Positions 25,792 to 35,169 of a stretch of DNA of 64,000 nt are shown in pieces. Below the pieces are notes generated by a model. The model saw nothing but the letters and a program-made list of their open reading frames with translations. It was not told the DNA's origin and did no database searches. This DNA comes from Qipengyuania_C sp046254955 (lineage in GTDB: Bacteria > Pseudomonadota > Alphaproteobacteria > Sphingomonadales > Sphingomonadaceae): NCBI RefSeq assembly GCF_046254955.1, contig NZ_JBJXRG010000002.1, positions 1 through 64,000 of the forward strand, in the 5' to 3' direction. Every line of letters starts with the position of its first letter. The stretch's first letter is position 1. Made by a program: the position numbers and the translations under genes.

Positions 25792-25824
25792 GAGCCTGTC
25801 GCTGTTGCGACGAGGCTCTTTTCT
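25792..25824 (+). terminator. Terminator-like hairpin upstream of the str operon
   Basis: Arms GAGCCTGTCGC (25792-25802) and GCGACGAGGCTC (25807-25818) pair with a single bulged G around a 4-nt loop, followed by TTTTCT. It reads as a terminator only in the plus direction, yet no plus-strand gene precedes it; it may act as an attenuator in the rpsL leader or end a small RNA. Confidence 0.6.
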
Positions 25825-25940
25825 ATTGAGCGCATATGCGTTGGGGCGGCCGTCAAAGTAACCCGGTGGCCATAGGCTGATGGGTGGAGTGAATTTAGCT
25901 CGCGCCTCGATGTCGCGCTTTCGCGCGGCGTTTTATCTCG

Positions 25941-25970
25941 CTGGATCCCGGATCATCTCCGGGATGACGA
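25941..25970. repeat. Short dispersed palindrome of the CTGGATCCCGGAT type
   Basis: The sequence CTGGATCCCGGATCATCTCC continues to GGGATGACGA; its core TCCCGGA-TCATC-TCCGGGA (25946-25964) is a perfect 7-bp inverted repeat. Similar CTGGATCCCGGATC...GGATGACG sequences are common intergenic palindromes of alphaproteobacteria. Only one copy was noticed in this window. Confidence 0.6.
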
Positions 25971-26044
25971 TAGGCGGGATAGCGCGAACCTCACTCCTCA
26001 CCCTGACGCACACGTCGCCGCCATATAACCGGTGAAGAGTACTT

Positions 26045-26416
26045 ATGCCGACGATTAACCAGCTGGTCCGCAAGGGCCGCACTCCGCAGAAGGCCAAGTC
26101 CAAGGTCCCTGCGATGGAGCAGAACCCGCAGAAACGCGGTGTCTGCACGCGCGTCTATACGACGACGCCGAAGAAGCCGAACTCGGCGCTGCGCAAGGTG
26201 GCCAAGGTCCGCCTGACCAACCAGCGCGAGGTCATCAGTTACATCCCAGGCGAAGGCCACAACCTGCAGGAGCACTCGGTTGTGCTGATCCGCGGCGGGC
26301 GTGTGCGCGACCTTCCCGGCGTGCGCTATCATGTGCTGCGCGGCGTGCTCGACACGCAGGGTGTGAAGGACCGCAAGCAGAGCCGTTCGAAGTACGGCGC
26401 CAAGCGTCCGAAGTAA
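26045..26416 (+). CDS. rpsL: 30S ribosomal protein S12
   Basis: A 123-residue protein of the decoding centre, full length and strongly conserved. TTPKKPNSALRK (K43) is intact, but the second accuracy loop reads GGRVRDLPGVRYH, giving Arg at position 88 where E. coli has Lys. Lys-to-Arg change at this position is a known streptomycin-resistance substitution in several bacteria. It is the first gene of the str operon here and is preceded by a long leader region. No ribosome-binding site stronger than GGTGAAGAG precedes ATG 26045. Confidence 0.98.
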   Translation: MPTINQLVRKGRTPQKAKSKVPAMEQNPQKRGVCTRVYTTTPKKPNSALRKVAKVRLTNQREVISYIPGEGHNLQEHSVVLIRGGRVRDLPGVRYHVLRGVLDTQGVKDRKQSRSKYGAKRPK

Positions 26417-26434
26417 TTTAGGCGCGGGAAGGTC

Positions 26435-26512
26435 CGGCTCCGGCCCGATGCGCCACCCGGCTACCTACACGGTAGTCTTTGGGTGGCCGGGTGGGGGAGC
26501 GGGCTGGAGCCG
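26435..26512 (+). promoter_or_regulatory. Nested hairpin between rpsL and rpsG, candidate S7 regulatory site
   Basis: Three stems stack in the 143-nt spacer: 26435-26446 with 26501-26512 (12 bp including one G-U), 26453-26460 with 26487-26494 (CCACCCGG/CCGGGTGG) and CTACC 26461-26465 with GGTAG 26471-26475. In E. coli the rpsL-rpsG intercistronic RNA is where S7 binds to repress its own translation. Position and structure suggest the same role here. No sequence similarity to the E. coli site is claimed. Confidence 0.5.
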
Positions 26513-26559
26513 CAAGGTGGGCCCGGACGGGCGCACCGCACTCCCAAGGAGTTTTAAAC

Positions 26560-27030
26560 ATGTCACGTCGTCGTCGTCCCGAGAAGCGGGTCATCCTGCC
26601 CGATCCCAAGTTTGGTGATCAGGTGCTGTCGAAATTCATGAACAACCTCATGCTGGACGGTAAGAAGTCCACTGCCGAGCGGATTGTTTACGGTGCGCTG
26701 GAAACGGTCGAGACCAAGGCCAAGGCCGATCCGATCGCGTTGTTCCACGAGGCGCTCACCAATGTCGCCCCGCAGGTCGAGGTTCGCTCGCGCCGTGTGG
26801 GCGGTGCAACGTACCAGGTGCCGGTCGAGGTTCGCCCCGAGCGTGCCCAGGCCCTCGCCATCCGCTGGCTGATCGGCGCCGCGCGCGGTCGCCCCGAAAC
26901 CACCATGTCGGCGCGCCTTTCGGGCGAGCTGATGGATGCGGCCAACAACCGCGGCAATGCCGTCAAGAAGCGCGAAGACACGCACCGGATGGCCGACGCC
27001 AACCGCGCGTTCTCGCATTACCGCTGGTAA
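26560..27030 (+). CDS. rpsG: 30S ribosomal protein S7
   Basis: A 156-residue primary 16S-binding protein that nucleates the 30S head. It opens MSRRRRPEKR and has the family DPKFGDQVLSKFMNNLMLDGKKS and RRVGGATYQVPVEVRP segments, ending in a basic tail FSHYRW. ATG 26560 follows CAAGGAG by 7 nt; a frame open from 26479 runs through the leader hairpin and is not used. It is likely translated from the str mRNA under control of the preceding structured spacer. Confidence 0.98.
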   Translation: MSRRRRPEKRVILPDPKFGDQVLSKFMNNLMLDGKKSTAERIVYGALETVETKAKADPIALFHEALTNVAPQVEVRSRRVGGATYQVPVEVRPERAQALAIRWLIGAARGRPETTMSARLSGELMDAANNRGNAVKKREDTHRMADANRAFSHYRW

Positions 27031-27086
27031 ACTGGCGCTGGTAACTATTTTACGAGGGGGCTGATCCCCTCACACGGAGACTTAAC

Positions 27087-29180
<2,094 letters not shown>

Positions 29181-29201
29181 GCTTCACTGAGCGTTTAGGG
29201 G

Positions 29202-29229
29202 CGGCGCCTGATTCAGCGGGTGCCGTTTT
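29202..29229 (+). terminator. Terminator-like hairpin between fusA and tuf
   Basis: CGGCGCC (29202-29208) pairs with GGTGCCG (29219-29225), with one G-U, around a 10-nt loop, followed by TTTT. It may weaken transcription into tuf, or allow separate regulation if tuf has its own promoter in the remaining 40 nt. The stem is of moderate strength only. Confidence 0.45.
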
Positions 29230-29272
29230 CCCCGCAGAAAATCACATCTGATAGACAGAGGTTAAGAGTAAA

Positions 29273-30448
29273 ATGGCTAAGGAAAAATTCGAGCGGAACA
29301 AGCCGCACTGCAACATCGGCACCATTGGCCACGTTGACCACGGCAAGACGACGCTGACAGCAGCAATCACCAAGGTGCTGGGTGCACCGGTTGATTTCGG
29401 CAACATCGACAAAGCTCCCGAAGAGCGCGAGCGTGGGATCACGATCTCGACCGCACACGTCGAATATGAAACCGATGCTCGCCACTATGCGCACGTCGAT
29501 TGCCCGGGCCACGCTGACTATGTGAAGAACATGATCACCGGTGCGGCGCAGATGGATGGTGCGATCCTGGTTGTGAACGCAGCTGACGGCCCGATGCCGC
29601 AGACCCGCGAGCACATCCTGCTTGCCCGTCAGGTCGGCGTTCCGGCGCTTGTCGTATACATGAACAAGGTTGACCAGGTTGACGATGAGGAAATCCTCGA
29701 GCTCGTCGAGCTGGAAGTCCGCGAACTGCTTTCGAGCTACGACTTCGACGGCGACAACATTCCGATCATCAAGGGCTCGGCTCTCGCTGCTCTCGAAGGT
29801 CGCGACGACGAAATCGGCGCGAACTCGATCATGGAACTGATGGCTGCTGTTGACGAGCACATCCCGCAGCCCGAGCGTCCGGTTGACCAGGCATTCCTGA
29901 TGCCGATCGAAGACGTTTTCTCGATCTCGGGTCGTGGTACGGTTGTTACCGGCCGTGTCGAAACCGGCGTTGTGAACGTGGGCGACGAAGTCGAAATCGT
30001 AGGTATCAAGGACACCACCAAGACGACCGTTACCGGCGTCGAAATGTTCCGCAAGCTGCTTGATCGCGGTGAAGCCGGTGACAACATCGGTGCCCTGATC
30101 CGCGGTGTTGGTCGTGAAGAAGTCGAGCGTGGCCAAGTTCTGGCGAAGCCCGGCTCGGTTACCCCGCACACCGAATTCAGCGCAGAAGTCTACGTCCTGT
30201 CGAAGGACGAGGGCGGCCGTCACACGCCGTTCTTTGCGAACTATCGTCCGCAGTTCTACTTCCGCACCACCGACGTGACCGGTGAAGTTATCCTGCCCGA
30301 CGGCACCGAAATGGTGATGCCTGGTGATAACGTGACCATCAACGTCAAGCTGATTGCTCCGATTGCAATGGACGAAGGTCTGCGTTTCGCAATTCGCGAA
30401 GGCGGCCGTACCGTTGGTTCGGGGGTTGTCAGCAAGATCACGAAGTAA
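29273..30448 (+). CDS. tuf: Elongation factor Tu
   Basis: A 391-residue GTPase that delivers aminoacyl-tRNA to the ribosome. It has GHVDHGKTTLTAAI, the switch I RGITIST, DCPGHADY and NKVDQ. It opens MAKEKFERNKPHCNIGTIGH and ends VGSGVVSKITK. It is slightly shorter than the 393-397 residues usual for bacteria, but no domain is missing. Its codons lean to T-ending forms more than nearby genes do. Only one tuf is visible in this window, and a second copy elsewhere cannot be excluded. Confidence 0.98.
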   Translation: MAKEKFERNKPHCNIGTIGHVDHGKTTLTAAITKVLGAPVDFGNIDKAPEERERGITISTAHVEYETDARHYAHVDCPGHADYVKNMITGAAQMDGAILVVNAADGPMPQTREHILLARQVGVPALVVYMNKVDQVDDEEILELVELEVRELLSSYDFDGDNIPIIKGSALAALEGRDDEIGANSIMELMAAVDEHIPQPERPVDQAFLMPIEDVFSISGRGTVVTGRVETGVVNVGDEVEIVGIKDTTKTTVTGVEMFRKLLDRGEAGDNIGALIRGVGREEVERGQVLAKPGSVTPHTEFSAEVYVLSKDEGGRHTPFFANYRPQFYFRTTDVTGEVILPDGTEMVMPGDNVTINVKLIAPIAMDEGLRFAIREGGRTVGSGVVSKITK

Positions 30449-30517
30449 TATAGGCCGCGCGAACGCGGGGATTCGTCTCCGCGCCGCCGAGCTTGCTTCG
30501 GTTACATTTGAATTCAT

Positions 30518-30565
30518 CAGCCCCGCTCTCCCTCGGAGACGGGAGGGGGCGGGGCTGATTTTTTG
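30518..30565 (+). terminator. Strong rho-independent terminator after tuf
   Basis: The stem CAGCCCCGC (30518-30526) with GCGGGGCTG (30549-30557), extended by CTCCC/GGGAG (30528-30532 with 30541-30545), is followed by ATTTTTTG. It would end the str operon transcript. It also lies only 27 nt before the rpsJ start, too little for a promoter between them. Confidence 0.85.
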
Positions 30566-30592
30566 TTTGCTCTTTCTCATCGGTAGTTGGAC

Positions 30593-30904
30593 ATGGAAGC
30601 CCAGAATATTCGCATTCGCCTTAAGGCGTTCGATCATCGCGTTCTCGACCAGGCAACTGGCGAGATTGCCGAAACAGCACGCCGTACTGGCGCGCTGATC
30701 CGGGGTCCCATTCCGATGCCGACGAGGATTGAGAAGTTCACCGTGAACCGCGGCCCGCACATCGACAAGAAGTCGCGCGAGCAGTTCGAGGTGCGCACTT
30801 ACAAGCGGTTGCTCGATATCGTTCAGCCGAACGCCCAGACAGTCGACGCTTTGATGAAGCTCGATCTCGCTGCCGGCGTAAACGTCGAAATTAAGCTCGC
30901 TTAA
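30593..30904 (+). CDS. rpsJ: 30S ribosomal protein S10
   Basis: A 103-residue protein of the 30S head, also a transcription antitermination factor (NusE) with NusB and NusG. It opens MEAQNIRIRLKAFDHRVLDQ and has PIPMPTRIEKFTVNRGPHIDKKSREQFE. ATG 30593 is chosen over an in-frame TTG two codons earlier. It begins the S10 operon, directly downstream of the strong tuf terminator. Translation and transcription of this operon are commonly regulated by L4, and the leader here is unusually short. Confidence 0.98.
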   Translation: MEAQNIRIRLKAFDHRVLDQATGEIAETARRTGALIRGPIPMPTRIEKFTVNRGPHIDKKSREQFEVRTYKRLLDIVQPNAQTVDALMKLDLAAGVNVEIKLA

Positions 30905-31108
30905 TCGGCAATCCGGTCGCAAGGCCGGCAAGACATAGAGATACCGCCGGAAAGAACTGTGGTTCTTGGCCGGGTCTGCGTCTCCCGTCTCGCCCACAAG
31001 GCCATATTGGCTGCGTGAGCATTCAGCCCGGACGGGGCGACGCATCATAAATTGGGCTGACAAGCACCTGGGGATGGTCCCCTTGTGCCTCTGTTAGGAG
31101 AATGGATC
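30905..31108 (+). promoter_or_regulatory. Structured leader between rpsJ and rplC
   Basis: This 204-nt spacer is long for an S10 operon. It contains a hairpin AAGAAC-TGTG-GTTCTT (30952-30967) and another at 31064-31088, where GCAC/GTGC and GGGGA/TCCCC pair around TGG just upstream of the rplC ribosome-binding site TTAGGAG. Promoter or regulatory function is a guess; the second hairpin could limit access to rplC. Confidence 0.35.
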
Positions 31109-32011
31109 ATGCGCACTGGCGTGATCGCGAAGAAAGTCGGGATGACCCGCTTGTTCCAGGCGGACGGGCGTCACATTCCTGTTACTGTCCTCGCATTAGA
31201 AAATTGCCAGGTTGTGTCGCATCGTACTGCCGAGCGTGATGGTTATTTCGCGCTTCAGGTCGGTTCGGGCGAAGCCAAGCAGAAGAATGTCAACAAGCCG
31301 CAGCGCGAACATTTCGCCAAGGCTGAAGTGCCGCTAAAGATGCGTGTCGCTGAATTCCGTCTCGAGAACGAGGAAGGTCTCCTTCCCGTTGGCGCGACGA
31401 TTACGGCTGACCATTTTATCGCTGGCCAGAAGGTCGACATTACCGGCCACACGCAGGGTAAAGGCTTTGCCGGCGCCATGAAGCGTTGGGGTTTCGGTGG
31501 TCTGCGCGCGACGCACGGTGTTTCGCTATCGCACCGATCGCACGGTTCGACGGGTAACCGCCAGGATCCCGGCCGCGTCTTCAAGAACAAGAAGATGGCC
31601 GGCCACATGGGCGATCGTCAGCGCACCCAGCAGAACCTTGAAGTGGTTCGCACGGATGCGAATCGCGGCCTGATCTTCGTCAAGGGATCGGTCCCGGGAT
31701 CGAAGAATGGCTGGCTGATGGTTCAGGACGCTGTGAAGCTGCCTATCCCTGAAGAGGCTCCGTTCCCTGGTGCTATGCGCCGCAATGCTGACGAAACTGC
31801 TACCGAAGATGCGCCGGCCGGTCTGGTCGAAGCATCGGCAGAGCACGAAATTGTCGAGCAGGTTCCTGCCGAACAGCAAGAAGAGCTGGCGAAGGAAGCC
31901 GAAGCGGAGATCGCCGCAGACAAGGACGCAGGCGCTGACGCTCCGGCTGAAGAAAACACCAACGATGCGCCCGAAGCTGATGATGCTTCAGGCGAAGATA
32001 AGGAGGGCTGA
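31109..32011 (+). CDS. rplC: 50S ribosomal protein L3 with long acidic C-terminal tail
   Basis: A 300-residue protein whose first about 220 residues are normal L3: MRTGVIAKKVGMTR, GKGFAGAMKRWGFGG, and SHRSHGSTGNRQDPGRVFKNKKMAGHMG, which sits near the peptidyl transferase centre. Residues about 225-300 form an added tail rich in Glu, Ala and Asp; E. coli L3 has 209 residues in total. Such tails occur on several ribosomal proteins of this group (compare S5 below), with no known role. TTAGGAG about 7 nt before ATG 31109 supports the start over an in-frame ATG at 31085. Confidence 0.96.
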   Translation: MRTGVIAKKVGMTRLFQADGRHIPVTVLALENCQVVSHRTAERDGYFALQVGSGEAKQKNVNKPQREHFAKAEVPLKMRVAEFRLENEEGLLPVGATITADHFIAGQKVDITGHTQGKGFAGAMKRWGFGGLRATHGVSLSHRSHGSTGNRQDPGRVFKNKKMAGHMGDRQRTQQNLEVVRTDANRGLIFVKGSVPGSKNGWLMVQDAVKLPIPEEAPFPGAMRRNADETATEDAPAGLVEASAEHEIVEQVPAEQQEELAKEAEAEIAADKDAGADAPAEENTNDAPEADDASGEDKEG

Positions 32012-32014
32012 TCC

Positions 32015-32638
32015 GTGAAGGTGAAGGTCCAGAAAATCGACGGCAAGGCGTCAGGTGACATCGAGCTGAATGATGATGTGTTCGGGGTAGACCCACGCGC
32101 CGACATTCTGCATCGGGTCGTGACCTGGCAGCTTGAGAATCGTCGCGCCACCGCCCGCCCGACGCGCGAGCGTTCCGACGTCAACCGTACGGGAGCCAAG
32201 TTTGGCAACCAGAAGGGCGGCGGCCGTGCTCGCCATGGTGACCGTGGTGCCCCCATCTTTATCGGTGGCGGTAAGGCACACGGTGCTCGCAAGCGTGATT
32301 TCAACCAGTCGCTGAACAAGAAGATCCGCGCACTGGGCCTGAAAATGGCGCTGTCGAGCAAGGCGAAGGACAGCCTCGTGGTTGTCGATACGCTCGAACT
32401 CAAGGACGCCAAGACAAAGGTGCTCAAGGGTCAGCTGGAAAAGGCTGGTTATGCTGGCAAGATCCTGGTGATCGACGGAGAAGCCGTGAACGACGGTTTC
32501 AAGAAGGCCGCTGGCAACCTCAAGGGTGTCAACGTTCTTCCGGCCGCAGGTGCCAATGTTTACGACATCCTCAACCACGACACGCTCGTCCTCACCAAGG
32601 ACGCGGTCGAAAAGCTGGAGGCGCGCTTCAATGGCTAA
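32015..32638 (+). CDS. rplD: 50S ribosomal protein L4
   Basis: A 207-residue protein lining the exit tunnel, with the tunnel-loop sequence KFGNQKGGGRARHGDRGAPIFIGGGKAHGARKRDF. In E. coli L4 also represses its own S10 operon. The start is GTG 32015 with AAGGAGGG at 32000-32006 as ribosome-binding site, and the N-terminus MKVKVQKIDGKASGDIEL fits the family. Its stop overlaps the rplW start by 8 bp. No sequence oddity was seen. Confidence 0.98.
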   Translation: MKVKVQKIDGKASGDIELNDDVFGVDPRADILHRVVTWQLENRRATARPTRERSDVNRTGAKFGNQKGGGRARHGDRGAPIFIGGGKAHGARKRDFNQSLNKKIRALGLKMALSSKAKDSLVVVDTLELKDAKTKVLKGQLEKAGYAGKILVIDGEAVNDGFKKAAGNLKGVNVLPAAGANVYDILNHDTLVLTKDAVEKLEARFNG

Positions 32639-32951
32639 GAAGCAAGAAGTCGATGCGCGTCACTATGACGTCATCTTGGCCCCGCACATCACGGAAAAGG
32701 CTACTCTGCTGTCAGAAAACAACGCGGTTGTTTTCAAGGTAGCGGGCGATGCCACCAAGCCGCAGATCAAGGAAGCTGTTGAGGCGATTTACGCGCCGCA
32801 GAAAGCCAAGGTGGTCTCGGTCAACACGATCGTGACGAAGGGCAAGAGCAAGCGCTGGCGGGGCAAGCCCTACAAGCGCAACGACGTGAAAAAAGCGATT
32901 GTCACCCTCGCTGAGGGTTCGATGATCGATATCACCGAAGGTGTGAGCTGA
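32631..32951 (+). CDS. rplW: 50S ribosomal protein L23
   Basis: A 106-residue protein at the tunnel exit, docking site for trigger factor and SRP. It opens MAKKQEVDARHYDVILAPHITEKAT and has KAKVVSVNTIVTKGKSKRWRGKPYKRNDVKKA. ATG 32631 overlaps the rplD stop by 8 bp and gives the normal length; a frame open from 32526 is not used. The C-terminus ends in DITEGVS as in other alphaproteobacterial L23. Confidence 0.97.
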   Translation: MAKKQEVDARHYDVILAPHITEKATLLSENNAVVFKVAGDATKPQIKEAVEAIYAPQKAKVVSVNTIVTKGKSKRWRGKPYKRNDVKKAIVTLAEGSMIDITEGVS

Positions 32952-32955
32952 TCCC

Positions 32956-33792
32956 ATGGCACTCAAGAACTTCAAACCGACCAGCCCCGCACGCCGTGGC
33001 CTGATCCTTGTCGACAAGTCCGGCCTTTATAAAGGCAAGCCGGTCAAGTCGCTCACGGAAGGCAAGCGCAAGACCGGTGGCCGGAACAACAAGGGCCATG
33101 TCACTTCGCGCGGCATCGGCGGCGGTCACAAGCAAAAGTACCGCTATATCGATTTCAAGCGTCGCAAGTGGGACGTGGAAGGTACGATCGAGCGGATCGA
33201 ATATGATCCCAACCGCACGGCTTTCATCGCGCTCATCAAGTACGAGGATGGTGAGCTCGCCTACATCCTTTGCCCGCAGCGCGTACAGGAAGGTGACAAG
33301 GTTATCGCGGCCGAGAAAACCGACACCAAGCCCGGCAACGCTATGTTGCTTGGCCAGATGCCGGTCGGCACGATTTGCCACAATGTCGAGATGAAGCCGG
33401 GCAAGGGCGGCCAGATCGCCCGTTCGGCAGGCACATACGTGCAGCTTGTCGGCCGTGACCGCGGCATGGTGATCGTCCGTTTGAACTCGGGTGAGCAGCG
33501 TTACCTGCGGTCCGATTGCATGGGCACTGTTGGCGCTGTTTCGAATCCTGATAATTCGAACCAGAACTTCGCCAAGGCCGGCCGCACTCGCTGGAAGGGA
33601 CGCAAGCCGCTGACTCGCGGTGTTGCCAAGAACCCGGTCGATCACCCGCACGGTGGTGGTGAAGGCCGCACCAGTGGTGGTCGTCACCCGGTCACTCCGT
33701 GGGGCAAGCCAACCAAGGGCGCCCGCACCCGCAAGAACAAGCAGACGGACAAGATGATTATCCGTTCGCGCCACGCCAAGAAGAAGAGGTAA
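32956..33792 (+). CDS. rplB: 50S ribosomal protein L2
   Basis: A 278-residue protein essential for subunit association and peptidyl transferase. It has GRNNKGHVTSRGIGGGHKQKYRYIDFKR near the N-terminus, and the RNA-binding C-terminal segment NPVDHPHGGGEGRTSGGRHPVTPWGKPTKGARTR, containing the key His of HPHGGGEG. ATG 32956 lies 4 nt after the rplW stop. Length and motifs are normal. Confidence 0.98.
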   Translation: MALKNFKPTSPARRGLILVDKSGLYKGKPVKSLTEGKRKTGGRNNKGHVTSRGIGGGHKQKYRYIDFKRRKWDVEGTIERIEYDPNRTAFIALIKYEDGELAYILCPQRVQEGDKVIAAEKTDTKPGNAMLLGQMPVGTICHNVEMKPGKGGQIARSAGTYVQLVGRDRGMVIVRLNSGEQRYLRSDCMGTVGAVSNPDNSNQNFAKAGRTRWKGRKPLTRGVAKNPVDHPHGGGEGRTSGGRHPVTPWGKPTKGARTRKNKQTDKMIIRSRHAKKKR

Positions 33793-33798
33793 TCGGAC

Positions 33799-34074
33799 AT
33801 GGCACGTTCCGTCTGGAAAGGTCCGTTCGTCGAGCTCAGCCTTCTCAAGAAAGCTGAGGATGCACAGGAATCGAGTGGCTCCAAGCCCATCAAGACCTGG
33901 TCGCGTCGTTCAACGATCCTGCCGCAATTCGTCGGCCTGACGTTCAACGTCTACAACGGTCACAAGTTCATTCCCGTCTCCGTTTCGGAAGAAATGGTCG
34001 GTCACAAGCTGGGTGAGTTCGCTCCAACGCGTACTTATCATGGCCACGCTGCCGACAAGAAGGGCAAGCGCTAA
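33799..34074 (+). CDS. rpsS: 30S ribosomal protein S19
   Basis: A 91-residue protein of the 30S head that contacts the A-site tRNA region. It has MARSVWKGPFVELSLLKKAE, then RRSTILPQFVGLTFNVYNGHKFIPV and the terminal GEFAPTRTYHGHAADKKGKR. The stop shares one base with the rplV start at 34074. Nothing unusual was noticed. Confidence 0.98.
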   Translation: MARSVWKGPFVELSLLKKAEDAQESSGSKPIKTWSRRSTILPQFVGLTFNVYNGHKFIPVSVSEEMVGHKLGEFAPTRTYHGHAADKKGKR

Positions 34075-34451
34075 TGGGCAAGGCAAAATCACCCCGCCGC
34101 GTTGCGGAAAATGAGGCGCTGGCTGTCGGTACCACGATCCGTGGTTCGGCCCAGAAGCTGAACCTTGTTGCGGAACTCATCCGCGGCAAGAAGGCTGAAG
34201 AAGCGCTCAACATCCTCTCCTTCTCGAAGAAGGCGATGGCGAGAGACGCCAGCAAGGTGCTCGCTTCGGCGATTGCCAATGCTGAAAACAACCATAACCT
34301 GGATGTCGATGCACTGGTCGTGGCGGAAGCTTCGGTCGGCAAGTCGATCACCATGAAGCGGTTCCACACCCGTGGTCGCGGCAAGTCGACACGGATCCTC
34401 AAGCCGTTCAGCAAGCTGCGCATCGTGGTGCGCGAAGTAGAAGAGGCGTAA
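34074..34451 (+). CDS. rplV: 50S ribosomal protein L22
   Basis: A 125-residue tunnel protein with the extended beta-hairpin region VAEASVGKSITMKRFHTRGRGKSTRILKPFS typical of L22, whose hairpin lines the exit tunnel. It starts on the last base of the rpsS stop. Normal in length for alphaproteobacteria. The rpsC start follows within one base after its stop at 34451. Confidence 0.97.
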   Translation: MGKAKSPRRVAENEALAVGTTIRGSAQKLNLVAELIRGKKAEEALNILSFSKKAMARDASKVLASAIANAENNHNLDVDALVVAEASVGKSITMKRFHTRGRGKSTRILKPFSKLRIVVREVEEA

Positions 34452-34452
34452 G

Positions 34453-35148
34453 ATGGGCCAGAAGAGCAATCCGATCGGTCTGCGCCTGCAGATCAACCGT
34501 ACCTGGGACAGCCGGTGGTACGCCGAAGGGCGTGACTATGCCGCGCAGCTCAAGGAAGACATCGAGATCCGCAAGTACATCATCAAGACGGTGCCGCAGG
34601 CAGCGATCTCGAAGGTGGTAATCGAGCGTCCGGCCAAGCTGTGCCGCATCTCGATCTATGCTGCGCGACCCGGTGTGATCATCGGCAAGAAGGGTGCAGA
34701 CATCGAAAAGCTGCGCCAGAAACTCGCCACGATGACCGACAGCGAAGTAAAGCTGAACATCGTCGAAATCCGCAAGCCGGAAATCGATGCCAAGCTCGTT
34801 GCTGAAGGCGTGGCCGACCAGCTGATCCGCCGTGTGGCTTTCCGCCGCGCGATGAAGCGCGCTGTGCAGTCTGCACTGCGTCTGGGTGCCGAAGGCATCA
34901 AGATCGTTTGCGGTGGCCGTCTCGGCGGTGCTGAAATCGCCCGTGTTGAATGGTATCGCGAAGGACGCGTTCCGCTTCACACCTTGCGCGCCAACGTCGA
35001 CTATGCCGAAGCCGAAGCGCTAACAGCTTATGGCATCATCGGTATCAAGGTCTGGATCTTCAAGGGCGAGATTCTTGCTCACGATCCGACTGCACAAGAT
35101 CGCTTGATGCTCGAGGCGCAAACCTCGGGCGTGCGCCCAGCGCGCTGA
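34453..35148 (+). CDS. rpsC: 30S ribosomal protein S3
   Basis: A 231-residue protein at the mRNA entry channel. MGQKSNPIGLRL leads into the KH domain with the GVIIGKKGADIEKLR GXXG motif, then the C-terminal domain KIVCGGRLGGAEIARVEWYREGRVPLHTLRANVDY. It contributes to the mRNA helicase activity of the ribosome. ATG 34453 follows rplV directly. Length is normal. Confidence 0.98.
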   Translation: MGQKSNPIGLRLQINRTWDSRWYAEGRDYAAQLKEDIEIRKYIIKTVPQAAISKVVIERPAKLCRISIYAARPGVIIGKKGADIEKLRQKLATMTDSEVKLNIVEIRKPEIDAKLVAEGVADQLIRRVAFRRAMKRAVQSALRLGAEGIKIVCGGRLGGAEIARVEWYREGRVPLHTLRANVDYAEAEALTAYGIIGIKVWIFKGEILAHDPTAQDRLMLEAQTSGVRPAR

Positions 35149-35169
35149 TTGCAGGACAGGTAAGAGAAA

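Larger units (their letters stand above)
25593..26044. other. Divergent intergenic region between the RloC-like gene and rpsL
   Basis: About 450 bp without a convincing gene. It contains the RloC-like gene's ribosome-binding site, a small inverted repeat CAGGTG-ATT-CACCTG (25732-25746), a terminator-like hairpin (25792-25824), a dispersed palindrome (25941-25970) and the rpsL leader. The RloC-proximal third is A/T-rich compared with the rpsL-proximal part. Promoters for the str operon must lie here, but I could not pick one convincingly. Confidence 0.6.
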
